Origin: Burkholderiaceae bacterium
Lineage (GTDB): Bacteria; Pseudomonadota; Gammaproteobacteria; Burkholderiales; Burkholderiaceae_E
Assembly: GCA_023954045.1 (NCBI GenBank)
Contig: JAMLIR010000014.1
Coordinates: 1-64,000 of the forward strand
Reading direction: 5' to 3'
DNA length: 64,000 nt
Of this stretch, positions 56,602 to 64,000 are shown in pieces. The notes below the pieces were generated by a model that saw only the letters and a list, made by a program, of their open reading frames with translations, was not told where the DNA came from and did not search any database. Within the stretch, counting starts at the first letter, position 1. Each line of letters begins with the position of its first letter. The position numbers and the translations under genes were made by a program.

Positions 56602-57016
56602 CGACGATCTCCCAGTCGTGGGTCATCTCGGCAGTCCTGCCGAGCATGATCGAGGCCGAGCAGTACTTGTCGTGCGAGAGCTTGATCGCCCGCTCGACGA
56701 CGTTCGGCTTCAGCTTGCGCCCGCGGACCACGAAGTGGAAGTGGATGCGGGTGAAGACCTTCGGGTCGGTCTCTGCGCGCTCGGCGTGCAGCCGGACCTC
56801 GCAGCCTCGAACGTCCTGTCCGCTCTTGCCGAGGATGACGACGACGTCCGATGCGGTGCACCCGCCGGTGCCCAGCAGGACCATCTCCATCGGCCGCGGC
56901 CCCAGGTTGCGGCCGCCGACATCCGGCGCGCCGTCCATCACCACCGCGTGCCCGCTCCCGGTCTCGGCGACGAAACTCATGCCGCCCGGGCCGGTCCATT
57001 TCACCACGCACTCCAT
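56594..57016 (-). CDS. OsmC family protein
   Basis: The 140-residue protein matches the OsmC/YhfA type: GMSFVAETGSGHAVVMDGAPDVGG, RPMEMVLLGTGGCTASDVVVILGKSGQDV (first Cys) and LSHDKYCSASIMLGRTAEMTHDWEIVEE (second Cys). The two conserved Cys residues (GGC and YCS) are the peroxidatic pair of the OsmC/Ohr fold. A role in peroxide or thiol metabolism is expected; the precise substrate is not known. It is convergent with coq7. Confidence 0.9.
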   Translation of the reverse strand: MECVVKWTGPGGMSFVAETGSGHAVVMDGAPDVGGRNLGPRPMEMVLLGTGGCTASDVVVILGKSGQDVRGCEVRLHAERAETDPKVFTRIHFHFVVRGRKLKPNVVERAIKLSHDKYCSASIMLGRTAEMTHDWEIVEE

Positions 57017-57275
57017 CGCCGCTCCTGTTCGCTGCCGCTGCCGTCCGATTGTAGTGCCGCGCGCGGCGGGCCCGCCGCGCGCGGGCCATGCGGCGGCGCC
57101 GCAACACACGCCACCGGCCACGACGAATGGAGGGTTTTTTCGAGATTCGGACCGTGCCGGGGGCGCACCGTCCGTCGAGTCCAAAAAGCACGTTAATTCA
57201 ATGCGTTATGGCATGGCTCGGCAATGTGGCCCCGGCGCCCGCGCATTGCCGCCGAAAGCGGGTGCCCCGCGCATC

Positions 57276-57304
57276 TTGCAATGCACAAACAGCTTCGCTA
57301 TATT
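57276..57304 (+). promoter_or_regulatory. Sigma-70 promoter for the candidate small RNA
   Basis: TTGCAA (57276-57281) and TATATT (57299-57304) are separated by exactly 17 bases in an otherwise gene-free region. The predicted start, about 7 bases later, lies at 57311, directly before a compact structured transcript that ends in a terminator. Confidence 0.6.
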
Positions 57305-57310
57305 GGAGCC

Positions 57311-57372
57311 GTCTCCTCCACCCTCCTCCTTTGGTGGATTCAGCCCGGACCTTGGTGTCCGGGCTTTTTTTT
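57311..57372 (+). ncRNA. Candidate small RNA with anti-Shine-Dalgarno loop
   Basis: A transcript of about 60 bases is predicted from the promoter at 57276-57304 to a terminator. It has two hairpins: CCACC (57318) pairs with GGTGG (57333) and exposes the loop CTCCTCCTTT, which is complementary to ribosome binding sites; then AGCCCGGAC (57342) pairs with GTCCGGGCT (57357), followed by eight T. CTCCTCC also occurs once before the first stem. Small RNAs that expose C/U-rich anti-Shine-Dalgarno loops are known in alphaproteobacteria (CcsR/cuckoo type); whether this is related is not known. No reading frame of note lies here. The remaining 57017-57275 holds nothing I can call. Confidence 0.65.
57342..57372 (+). 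terminator. Rho-independent terminator of the candidate small RNA
   Basis: The nine-pair stem AGCCCGGAC/GTCCGGGCT has a six-base loop and is followed by an unbroken run of T up to 57372. No plus-strand protein gene lies between coq7 and this site other than the candidate small RNA, which argues that an independent transcript ends here. Confidence 0.9.
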
Positions 57373-57499
57373 GCCGCCAGGCGCCGCCGTCCTTCACCAC
57401 GGCGTCGCGGCAGCCGGACTTCCCGAACGCGGGGCCGCGCCTTACCGGCCGACCAGGTGTCCGCGGGGCCGGACCGCGCGCATCGCTGGGCCCGAGTCT

Positions 57500-57529
57500 T
57501 TGACGGGCGCCGATCATTTGGGCTAAAAT
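57500..57529 (+). promoter_or_regulatory. Promoter of rplM-rpsI
   Basis: TTGACG (57500-57505) and TAAAAT (57524-57529) are 18 bases apart, close to the sigma-70 consensus, and lie 50 bases before the rplM start. This fits a strong ribosomal protein promoter. Confidence 0.75.
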
Positions 57530-57578
57530 TGAAGGCTTTCCGCGCTCCCGTCCGCGTTGTGTTTCCGAAGAGAGAGTC

Positions 57579-58007
57579 ATGAAGACGTTTTCCGCCAAGC
57601 CGCACGAGGTCAAGCGCGACTGGTTCGTGGTCGATGCGAGCGACAAGGTGCTGGGGCGCCTGGCCGCCGAGATCGCGCTGCGCCTGCGCGGCAAGCACAA
57701 GCCCGAGTTCACGCCGCACGTCGACACCGGCGATTTCATCGTCGTCGTCAATGCCGCGAAACTGCGCGTCACCGGCAACAAGACCGAAAACAAGATGTAC
57801 TACCGGCACAGCGGCTATCCGGGCGGCATTTCCGAGACCACGTTCGGCAAGATGCAGTCGCGCTTCCCCGGCCGCGCGCTCGAGAAGGCGGTCAAGGGCA
57901 TGCTGCCCAAGGGCCCGCTGGGCTATGCGATGATCAAGAAACTCAAGGTGTATGCCGAGGGCACGCACCCGCATTCGGCGCAGCAGCCGAAGGTCCTGGA
58001 GGTTTGA
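57579..58007 (+). CDS. rplM: Ribosomal protein L13
   Basis: The 142-residue 50S protein has [59 protein letters not shown] and [21 protein letters not shown], diagnostic of L13. It assembles early into the large subunit. It precedes rpsI by 4 bases, the universal rplM-rpsI pair, with an AGAGAG-type ribosome site before its ATG. Confidence 0.98.
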   Translation: MKTFSAKPHEVKRDWFVVDASDKVLGRLAAEIALRLRGKHKPEFTPHVDTGDFIVVVNAAKLRVTGNKTENKMYYRHSGYPGGISETTFGKMQSRFPGRALEKAVKGMLPKGPLGYAMIKKLKVYAEGTHPHSAQQPKVLEV

Positions 58008-58011
58008 CGCG

Positions 58012-58404
58012 ATGATCGGCGATTACTACTACGGCACCGGCCGGCGCAAGACCTCGGTCGCCCGGGTCTTCCTCAAGCGCGGCACCGGCAAGTTCGTCGT
58101 CAACGGCAAGCCGCTCGACGACTACTTCGCGCGCGAGACCGGCCGCATGGTCGTGCGCCAGCCGCTCGAGCTCACCGACAACATCCGCAGCTTCGACATC
58201 ATGGTCAACGTCGCCGGCGGCGGCGAATCCGGCCAGGCCGGTGCGGTGCGCCACGGCGTCACCCGCGCGCTGATCGACTACGACGCGGCGCTCAAACCCT
58301 CGCTGTCGAACGCGGGCCTGGTCACGCGCGACGCGCGCGAGGTCGAGCGCAAGAAGGTCGGCTTCCACAAGGCGCGACGTCGCAAGCAGTTCTCGAAGCG
58401 CTGA
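58012..58404 (+). CDS. rpsI: Ribosomal protein S9
   Basis: The 130-residue 30S protein starts [21 protein letters not shown] and ends [17 protein letters not shown]; the basic C-terminal tail reaches the P-site t[27 protein letters not shown] is the standard central block. A GGAGG inside the last codons of rplM serves as its ribosome site, so the two are coupled. A terminator follows. Confidence 0.98.
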   Translation: MIGDYYYGTGRRKTSVARVFLKRGTGKFVVNGKPLDDYFARETGRMVVRQPLELTDNIRSFDIMVNVAGGGESGQAGAVRHGVTRALIDYDAALKPSLSNAGLVTRDAREVERKKVGFHKARRRKQFSKR

Positions 58405-58445
58405 TTTCCGCGCAAGCCCCGCGCGGTACCGCGCGCTTCGGGAAC

Positions 58446-58475
58446 AGGCCGCCTCGCTTCGCAGGCGGCCTTTTT
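58446..58475 (+). terminator. Rho-independent terminator after rplM-rpsI
   Basis: The stem AGGCCGCCT/AGGCGGCC-type hairpin (58446-58470) is followed by five T. It separates the ribosomal operon from argC. Confidence 0.88.
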
Positions 58476-58526
58476 ACATCCGGCGACCCCAACCCGCAGC
58501 CCGACAGGGCATCCACGGAGTCGAAC

Positions 58527-59588
58527 ATGATCAAGGTCGGAATCGTAGGCGGCACCGGTTACACCGGCGTCGAACTGCTGCGGCTGCTCGCGCAGCATCC
58601 GCAGGCCGAACTGGTCGCGATCACCTCGCGCAAGGAAACCGGGATGCCGGTGGCCGAGATGTTCCCGTCGCTGCGCGGGCGCGTGAAGCTGGCCTTCTCC
58701 GATCCGGCCGAGGCGCCGCTCGACCGCTGCGACGTGGTGTTCTTCGCTACGCCGCACGGGGTGGCGATGTCGCAGGCGCGCGAGCTGCTCGCGGCCGGTG
58801 TGAAGGTCATCGACCTCGCCGCCGACTTCCGGCTGAAGGACACCGCCGAGTTCGAGCGCTGGTACAAGATGCCGCACGCCTGCCCGGACATCCTCGCCCA
58901 AGCGGTTTACGGGCTGCCCGAGGTCAACCGCGAGGCGATCCGCAAGGCCCGGGTGATCGGGTTGCCCGGCTGCTATCCGACTTCGGTCCAGCTGGGTTAC
59001 CTGCCGGTGCTCGACCAGGCGGCTGTCGCGGCCGCGGGGGGCGACCTGGTCGAGCGCGACAACCTGATCGCCGACTGCAAGTCGGGCGCGTCGGGCGCCG
59101 GCCGCAAGGCCGAGGTGGCCACGCTGCTGGCCGAGGCGGGCGACAACTTCAAGGCCTACTCGGTGACCGGGCACCGGCACCTGCCGGAGATCCGGCAGGG
59201 CCTCGAGGCGATCGCCGGCAAGCCGGTGAACCTGGTGTTCACGCCGCACCTGGTGCCGATGGTCCGCGGGATCTTCTCGACCCTGTATGCGCGGCTGACG
59301 CCCGCCGGGCGCAAGGTCGACCTGCAGGCGCTGTACGAGAAGCGCTTCGCCGGCGAACCGTTCGTCGACGTGATGCCTGCGGGCTCGATGCCCGAAACCC
59401 GGTCGGTGCGCGCATCGAACACGGCGCGCATCGCGGTCCACCGCCCGCCGGGCTCCGACATGCTGATGGTCCTGGTCGTCGAGGACAACCTGGTCAAGGG
59501 GGCCTCGGGGCAGGGCGTCCAGGCGATGAACCTCATGTTCGGGCTGCCGGAAGGCACCGGACTCGACCAGGTGCCGGTGCTACCATGA
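58527..59588 (+). CDS. argC: N-acetyl-gamma-glutamyl-phosphate reductase
   Basis: The 353-residue enzyme carries out the third step of arginine synthesis, the NADPH-dependent reduction of N-acetylglutamyl phosphate. It has the nucleotide motif [38 protein letters not shown], the active-site Cys in [20 protein letters not shown] and the His in [10 protein letters not shown]. It ends [22 protein letters not shown]. The gene stands alone between the ribosomal terminator and the next operon. Confidence 0.97.
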   Translation: MIKVGIVGGTGYTGVELLRLLAQHPQAELVAITSRKETGMPVAEMFPSLRGRVKLAFSDPAEAPLDRCDVVFFATPHGVAMSQARELLAAGVKVIDLAADFRLKDTAEFERWYKMPHACPDILAQAVYGLPEVNREAIRKARVIGLPGCYPTSVQLGYLPVLDQAAVAAAGGDLVERDNLIADCKSGASGAGRKAEVATLLAEAGDNFKAYSVTGHRHLPEIRQGLEAIAGKPVNLVFTPHLVPMVRGIFSTLYARLTPAGRKVDLQALYEKRFAGEPFVDVMPAGSMPETRSVRASNTARIAVHRPPGSDMLMVLVVEDNLVKGASGQGVQAMNLMFGLPEGTGLDQVPVLP

Positions 59589-59778
59589 AATCTCGCCCGG
59601 GCGGGTCCGGCCCGCGCTGAGGCCTCTTGCGGCGAATGCCCGGGCGGGCCGCTGCGCGATCGGCGGGCCCGGTCGGTCCAGGGGGCGCTGGCGGCCACCG
59701 CTGCGGCCCGCGGCCTCGCTCCCCTTGCCGGGGGCCATCGTGCCGGCCGGCTGGGTTTGCGCCAGCGTCACGCCCGCA

Positions 59779-60519
59779 GTGAAGAGGAAATTGCTCCCGC
59801 GCCACCGTTCGGTGACCGCGACCCGGATGACCGTTCGCAGGCACGTGCCGTGGCCGCTGCGGCTGGCCTCGCTCGGGCTCGCGGTTGCCGTCGGGGCGGC
59901 GGGGGGAATGTGGCTGTGGCGAAATGCGTTCGACGGCGCCGCCGTCGAGCGCGACCGCCTGGCGACCGAAGTGGCGAAGCTGCGCGACGAACTCGACCGG
60001 GAGAGCGCGGCGCGCCGCCGCATCGCCGGGACGATCGTCTCGGCAGACAGCCAGGTGCGCATCGACCAGGTCGCCGCCGAGCGCCGGGAGCAGCAGATCC
60101 GGGAGCTCGAGGCAGAGAACGCCGAGCTCAAGTCCGACCTCGCCTACCTCGAAAGCCTGCTGCCTGCCGCCGATGCGCAGGGCCCGGTCACCATTCGTCG
60201 GTTCGAGGTCGAGCCCGACGTCGGCGAGCCGAACCGGATGCGTTATCGTGCCCTCCTGATGCAGGCCGGGCGCGCCGAGCGCGTGTTCTCGGGGTCGTTG
60301 CAGTTGCGGGTGACGACCGTGAGCCAGGGTCGGACCACGACCCTGACCCTGCCCGACGAGGACCCGGCGGAAGCGCGCGAGCGGATGAAACTGTCCTTCA
60401 GGCGCCTGTTGCGGGTCGAAGGCCACTTCGAGGTTCCGCAGGGAGCGGTGCTGAAGTCGGTGCAGATGCGCGTGCTCGAGAAGGGCGCGCTGCGCGCCGA
60501 GCAGACGGCCGCGCTCTGA
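59779..60519 (+). CDS. Membrane-anchored coiled-coil protein of unknown function (DUF6776-like)
   Basis: The protein has a basic N-terminus, one membrane helix (LRLASLGLAVAVGAAGGMWLW), a coiled coil (ERDRLATEVAKLRDELDRESAARRRIA to QIRELEAENAELKSDLAYLESLL) and a C-terminal beta-rich domain (IRRFEVEPDVGEPNRMRYRALLMQAG ... LRVTTVSQGRTTTLTLPDED). That order is common next to bactofilin genes in betaproteobacteria. Start is uncertain: GTG at 59779 gives 246 residues; ATG at 59827 gives 230; neither has a clear ribosome site. It is 14 bases upstream of the bactofilin and may act with it at the cell envelope (inference). Confidence 0.75.
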   Translation: MKRKLLPRHRSVTATRMTVRRHVPWPLRLASLGLAVAVGAAGGMWLWRNAFDGAAVERDRLATEVAKLRDELDRESAARRRIAGTIVSADSQVRIDQVAAERREQQIRELEAENAELKSDLAYLESLLPAADAQGPVTIRRFEVEPDVGEPNRMRYRALLMQAGRAERVFSGSLQLRVTTVSQGRTTTLTLPDEDPAEARERMKLSFRRLLRVEGHFEVPQGAVLKSVQMRVLEKGALRAEQTAAL

Positions 60520-60533
60520 GGCGAGGGGTAGCG

Positions 60534-60929
60534 ATGTTCGGCAGGAAGAAGCTCAATACCGGCACGATCGACTGCCTGATCGGCGCCGGCACCGCGATCC
60601 GGGGGGACGTCCACTTCCGGGGCGGGCTGCGGATCGACGGCGAGGTGCGCGGCAACGTGATCGCCGAGGACGGTGAACCGAGCATGCTGGTCCTGTCCGA
60701 AAACGCCCGGATCGAGGGCCAGGTGCGCGCCGCCCACCTGGTCGTCAACGGCACGATCGTCGGGCCGGTGCAGGCCGACGAACTGCTCGAGCTGCAGCCG
60801 AAGGCGCAGGTGAGCGGCGAGATCCGCTACCGGGCGATCGAGATGCACCACGGCGCCGTGCTGGACGGCGCGCTGGCGCACCTCGAGCCGGGCCGGCCGA
60901 ACCTCGAGCTGGCTGCGAGCAACGAGTAG
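60534..60929 (+). CDS. Bactofilin (polymer-forming cytoskeletal protein)
   Basis: The 131-residue protein is a single DUF583/bactofilin domain: TIDCLIGAGTAIRGDVHFRGGLRIDGEVRGNVIAEDG, NARIEGQVRAAHLVVNGTIVGPVQADELLELQPKAQVSGEI. The repeating turns form a right-handed beta-helix that polymerises without nucleotide on the membrane and often organises cell-wall enzymes. The M23 peptidase downstream is a plausible partner, though on the other strand. Confidence 0.93.
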   Translation: MFGRKKLNTGTIDCLIGAGTAIRGDVHFRGGLRIDGEVRGNVIAEDGEPSMLVLSENARIEGQVRAAHLVVNGTIVGPVQADELLELQPKAQVSGEIRYRAIEMHHGAVLDGALAHLEPGRPNLELAASNE

Positions 60930-61016
60930 CTCGCGCGAACGGCGCCGGCAAATGCCCCGCTGCTGGCGCGGTTTCTGGCCGCACCCTACAATACCCGGCC
61001 AACGGAGGTGAGAAGG

Positions 61017-61364
61017 ATGAATGCTGTCACCGAGATGCCTGCACCGCTGCTGTTCACCGACAGCGCGGCCGCGAAGGTCAAGGAACTGATCGACGAAGAG
61101 GGCAACCCGGCCCTGAAGCTGCGCGTGTTCGTCCAGGGTGGCGGCTGTTCCGGCTTCCAGTACGGTTTCACGTTCGACGAGGAAACCAACGAGGACGACA
61201 CCGTCATGGAGAAGGGCGGCGTCACGCTGCTGATCGACGCGATGAGCTTCCAGTACCTGGTGGGCGCGGAGATCGACTACAAGGAAGACCTGCAGGGCGC
61301 GCAGTTCGTGATCAAGAACCCGAACGCCACCAGCACCTGCGGCTGCGGTTCCTCGTTCTCCTGA
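61017..61364 (+). CDS. erpA: ErpA, iron-sulfur cluster insertion protein
   Basis: The 115-residue A-type carrier has the three conserved Cys in [15 protein letters not shown] and [10 protein letters not shown]. It passes Fe-S clusters to apoproteins. I use the ATG at 61017, with GGAGG 8 bases upstream; a GTG three codons earlier is inside that ribosome site. The stop abuts the stop of anmK on the other strand with no intervening bases. Confidence 0.95.
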   Translation: MNAVTEMPAPLLFTDSAAAKVKELIDEEGNPALKLRVFVQGGGCSGFQYGFTFDEETNEDDTVMEKGGVTLLIDAMSFQYLVGAEIDYKEDLQGAQFVIKNPNATSTCGCGSSFS

Positions 61365-62489
61365 TCAATCGCGCGGTCGCGGCTCGGCCAGCAGGCCGAG
61401 CACCCGTGGCCCGCGCGCCCCGGTGACCGACTCGAGGTTGCCGGCCTTCCCATCGACGCGTCGGGCGGCCAGCCAGGCAAACGCGGCCGCTTCGACCGCT
61501 TGCGGGTCGAGGCCGAGCGCCTGCGTCGACGCCACTGGCGCCGGCGCCGCGTGCGCGGCCAGCCGCTCCATCAGGAACGCGTTGCGCGTTCCGCCGCCGC
61601 AGACGAACACCCGCTGCGCGCCGAAAGCACGGCAGGCCCGCCCCGCCGCGACCGCGCTCAACTCGACGAGCGTCGCCTGGACGTCGCGCGGGTCGCGGGG
61701 CGAGGCGCGTGGCTGCGCGACCAGCGTCCGGTCGAGCCACGCGGGGTTGAACAGGTCGCGACCCGTGCTCTTGGGCGGCGCGCGTCCGAAGTAGGGCTCG
61801 GCCAGCCAGGCGGCCAGCAGCGCCGTGTCGACCGTCCCGCCGCGCGCCCATTCGCCGTTTCGATCGAAGTTCGCGCCGGTGTGGCGGCGGCACCAGGCGT
61901 CCAGCAGCGTGTTGGCCGGGCCGGTGTCGAAACCGGTGACGGGCGCGGCGCTGCCCAGGGGCGGCAGCAGGCTGACGTTGGCGATTCCGCCGAGATTGAC
62001 GATCGCGCGGGGTTCGGCGTCGTGGCGGAACACCTGTGCGTGGAACGCCGGCGCGAGCGGCGCGCCCTGGCCGCCTGCGGCGACGTCCGCCGCGCGCAGG
62101 TCGCAGACGACCGGGATGCCGCAGGTCTCGGCGAGCCGGGCCGGGTTCAGCAGCTGGATCGTGTAGCCCAGCTCGGGGCGGTGCCGTACCGTCTGGCCAT
62201 GCGCGCCGATCGCGGCGATCGAGCCCGCGGCGCAGCCGGCGGCGGCGAGCAGGTCGCCGACCACGTCGGCGTAGGCATCGGCAAGCGCATTGGCGGCGAG
62301 CGCCGCGCGCGCCAGTTCGTCGGGTCCCGGAGACTGCAGCGCGTGAAGCTCGTCGCGCAGTGCGCCGGCGACCGGGCGGCTGGCGAAGGCGGCCGTGCGC
62401 ACACCCGGGCGGTTCTCCTCGATTTCGACCAGCGCCCCGTCGACCGCGTCGACGCTGGTGCCCGACATCAGTCCGATGAAGCGGCGCAC
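61365..62489 (-). CDS. anmK: Anhydro-N-acetylmuramic acid kinase
   Basis: The 374-residue kinase opens and phosphorylates 1,6-anhydro-MurNAc in murein recycling. It has RFIGLMSGTSVDAVDGALVEI at the start, AIGAHGQTVRHRPELGYTIQL, VCDLRAADVAAGGQGAPLAP, NLGGIANVSLLP and GFDTGPANTLLDAW, then VFVCGGGTRNAFLMERL. All nucleotide-fold blocks are present and length is normal. It lies 24 bases after the M23 peptidase gene, the same pairing seen in many betaproteobacteria. Confidence 0.96.
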   Translation of the reverse strand: MRRFIGLMSGTSVDAVDGALVEIEENRPGVRTAAFASRPVAGALRDELHALQSPGPDELARAALAANALADAYADVVGDLLAAAGCAAGSIAAIGAHGQTVRHRPELGYTIQLLNPARLAETCGIPVVCDLRAADVAAGGQGAPLAPAFHAQVFRHDAEPRAIVNLGGIANVSLLPPLGSAAPVTGFDTGPANTLLDAWCRRHTGANFDRNGEWARGGTVDTALLAAWLAEPYFGRAPPKSTGRDLFNPAWLDRTLVAQPRASPRDPRDVQATLVELSAVAAGRACRAFGAQRVFVCGGGTRNAFLMERLAAHAAPAPVASTQALGLDPQAVEAAAFAWLAARRVDGKAGNLESVTGARGPRVLGLLAEPRPRD

Positions 62490-62513
62490 GGCTGCGGGCG
62501 CCCCGGCGGGGGC

Positions 62514-63848
62514 CTACTCGAAGCGGGCGAGCCGGACGACGCCGTCGAGTTGGGCCAGGCGGGTGCGCAGGCCGGAGGTCTGCGCGGCGAAACGCTCGCG
62601 CTCCGACTCGTCCAGCGGCGCCGCGGCAGGCAGGACGACGGACAGCGGGTCGACCTGGTCGCCGTCGACCTTGAATTCGTAGTGCAGGTGCGGGCCGGTC
62701 GACCAGCCGGTCGTCCCGACGTAGCCGATCACCTCGCCCTGGGCGACTTTCGCGCCCTGGACCACGCCGGACGCGAAGCCGTTCAGGTGCGCGTACAGCG
62801 TCGAGATGCCGTTGCGGTGGCGGATCTCGATGACGTTGCCGTAGCCGCGCTGCTGCCCGGCGAACTCGACGATGCCGTCGCCGGAACTGCGCACCTTGGT
62901 GCCGATCGGCGCGGCGAAGTCGACGCCCTTGTGCTCGCGGGTGTACTTCAGGATCGGATGCATCCGCGCGTTGCTGAAGCCCGAAGAGATCCGGCTGAAC
63001 TCGACCGGATGCTGCAGGAAGGCCTTGCGCAGGCTGCGCCCGTCGAACGAGAAGTACTCGCCCTCGCCGCCGCGGTCGAACCAGACAGCCTCGTGGCGGG
63101 CCCGGTTCACGCTGAACTCGAGCGCGAGGATGCGCCCGATCGTCGGCGGGTCGAGGCTGTCGGCCTCGCGCACGACTTCGTAGACGACGCGCAGCGTGTC
63201 GCCGCGCCGCAGGTCGCGGTTGAAGTCGACCTCGCCATCGAGGATGTCGGCGATCTGGCTGGCCACGGGGTCGGGGATGCCGGCGGCGTCGATCGCCGCG
63301 AACAGCGAGGTGCGGATCTCGGCGATCCCCATCGCGACCTGCCGCTCGAGCACGATCGGCTCGTCGCGCGCCACGAAGCCCGATCCCTCGCGGTGGATCG
63401 TCACCCGGCCCGAGGGCTGCGAGGCCTCGACCGATTCGGTGTCGATGCCCGCATAGCGATACTGCAGTGCCTGAACGCGCCCGGCCTCGTCGACCTCGGC
63501 GGTGACGGTGCGCCCGGCCTGCAGCTGCATCAGCTTGCGCGCCCGGATGTCGCCGGCCACGAACTTCTGGAACTCGCTGTCGGTCGCCCCGAGGCGGTCG
63601 AGCAGCGACGCGAGCGTCTCGCCGCGCTGGATTCGTTCCGAGCGCACGTAAGGCTGCAGCGGGCCCGGCGCCGACTCGGTCGACTGGACGGCCGCGGCGA
63701 TCGCCACGCTCTCGACGATGGTCTGGACCGGCGGGAGCTCGACCTCGCGCAGCGGCGCGGTGCCGAACGCGGTGACTGCGGCCAGGGTGAGCGTTGCGGC
63801 GACCGCGGTCGCAACCTTCGGGAAGCTGGGCAGGGGAAACTGGCTCAT
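62514..63848 (-). CDS. M23 family murein endopeptidase
   Basis: The 444-residue protein has one N-terminal membrane/signal helix (VATAVAATLTLAAVTAFG), an OapA/LysM-like domain (YVRSERIQRGETLASLLDRLGATDSEFQKFV) and a C-terminal LytM domain with zinc ligands in MHPILKYTREHKGVDFAAPIGT and GPHLHYEFKVDGDQVDPLSVVLP. All M23 residues are intact, so it should cleave peptide cross-links in the periplasm. It resembles YebA/MepM. It is divergent from whatever lies right of the window; 63849-64000 shows a TAGAAT at 63914 but no gene start. Confidence 0.93.
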   Translation of the reverse strand: MSQFPLPSFPKVATAVAATLTLAAVTAFGTAPLREVELPPVQTIVESVAIAAAVQSTESAPGPLQPYVRSERIQRGETLASLLDRLGATDSEFQKFVAGDIRARKLMQLQAGRTVTAEVDEAGRVQALQYRYAGIDTESVEASQPSGRVTIHREGSGFVARDEPIVLERQVAMGIAEIRTSLFAAIDAAGIPDPVASQIADILDGEVDFNRDLRRGDTLRVVYEVVREADSLDPPTIGRILALEFSVNRARHEAVWFDRGGEGEYFSFDGRSLRKAFLQHPVEFSRISSGFSNARMHPILKYTREHKGVDFAAPIGTKVRSSGDGIVEFAGQQRGYGNVIEIRHRNGISTLYAHLNGFASGVVQGAKVAQGEVIGYVGTTGWSTGPHLHYEFKVDGDQVDPLSVVLPAAAPLDESERERFAAQTSGLRTRLAQLDGVVRLARFE

Positions 63849-64000
63849 CGGGCTTCGCGGGTTCGTCGGGTCTGAGGTTCGACTTCGGCGCCGGGAGTCT
63901 GCGCACCCTCGGCTAGAATCTGGCCCCTCGGCCCGGCGAAATCGGCGGCGCCAGCGGCTCCGCCCGGCCAGTCCGGGAACAGCGGCCGATTCTACCGGAT

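Noticed and set aside
63849-64000. Plus-strand gene starting at the right edge
   Set aside because: A TAGAAT hexamer at 63914 could be a -10 element, but no start codon with a ribosome site or recognisable protein is visible before the window ends.

Overview
The window is a GC-rich chromosomal segment from a Gram-negative betaproteobacterium, most likely Burkholderiales. Supporting signs are a Bug-type tripartite-carboxylate receptor, clade I (Tat-exported) nitrous oxide reductase, Coq7-type ubiquinone synthesis, a porin of the betaproteobacterial Omp32/OmpC type and the order rplM-rpsI-argC ... bactofilin-erpA-anmK-M23 peptidase. I saw no tRNA, rRNA, CRISPR array, transposase or phage gene. 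A species call is not possible from this sequence.

Region 1 (1-20316, all minus strand) reads as one very long, tightly packed operon. It starts with a GntR/FCD repressor and continues with thiolase, acyl-CoA ligase, hydantoinase/oxoprolinase A and B, acyl-CoA dehydrogenase, a two-subunit B12-dependent acyl-CoA mutase, a three-subunit molybdenum hydroxylase, a family III CoA-transferase, an octopine-dehydrogenase-like protein, a 3-hydroxyacyl-CoA dehydrogenase and a branched-chain-type ABC importer (binding protein, LivH, LivM running off the left edge). Many joints are 4-base ATGA/GTGA overlaps. The content suggests uptake of one organic compound, hydroxylation, ATP-dependent ring opening or carboxylation, and CoA-linked breakdown; the substrate cannot be named. 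A divergent acetoacetyl-CoA synthetase (20414-22495) shares the control region, which holds a TGTATACA palindrome.

Region 2 (22541-33688) is respiratory. A ferritin-like protein is divergent from nosR-nosZ-nosD-nosF-nosY-nosL-apbE(nosX), a complete nitrous oxide reductase operon that ends in an LD-carboxypeptidase. An FNR/Dnr-like box precedes nosR. The NosZ leader looks like a Tat lipoprotein signal.

Region 3 (33776-46912, minus) has a lone phosphoketolase, then a peptide/N-acyl-amino-acid uptake and hydrolysis operon: M20 hydrolase, permease B, second M20 hydrolase, binding protein, permease C, two ATPases and a Bug receptor. Its intergenic spaces hold the most unusual structure in the window: three long inverted repeats (arms 47, 56 and 90 bases, nearly or fully perfect, unrelated in sequence between copies). 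At the dyad of each sits a small conserved stem-internal loop-stem motif whose stems differ between copies but stay paired.

Region 4 (46963-55563) has a molybdopterin oxidoreductase, a lipoprotein aminopeptidase, FadD, an aryl-CoA-ligase-like enzyme with a MarR regulator, and a porin with a clear terminator. Region 5 (55835-64000) is housekeeping: coq7, OsmC-like, a candidate small RNA with an anti-Shine-Dalgarno loop, rplM-rpsI, argC, a coiled-coil membrane protein, bactofilin, erpA, anmK and an M23 peptidase.
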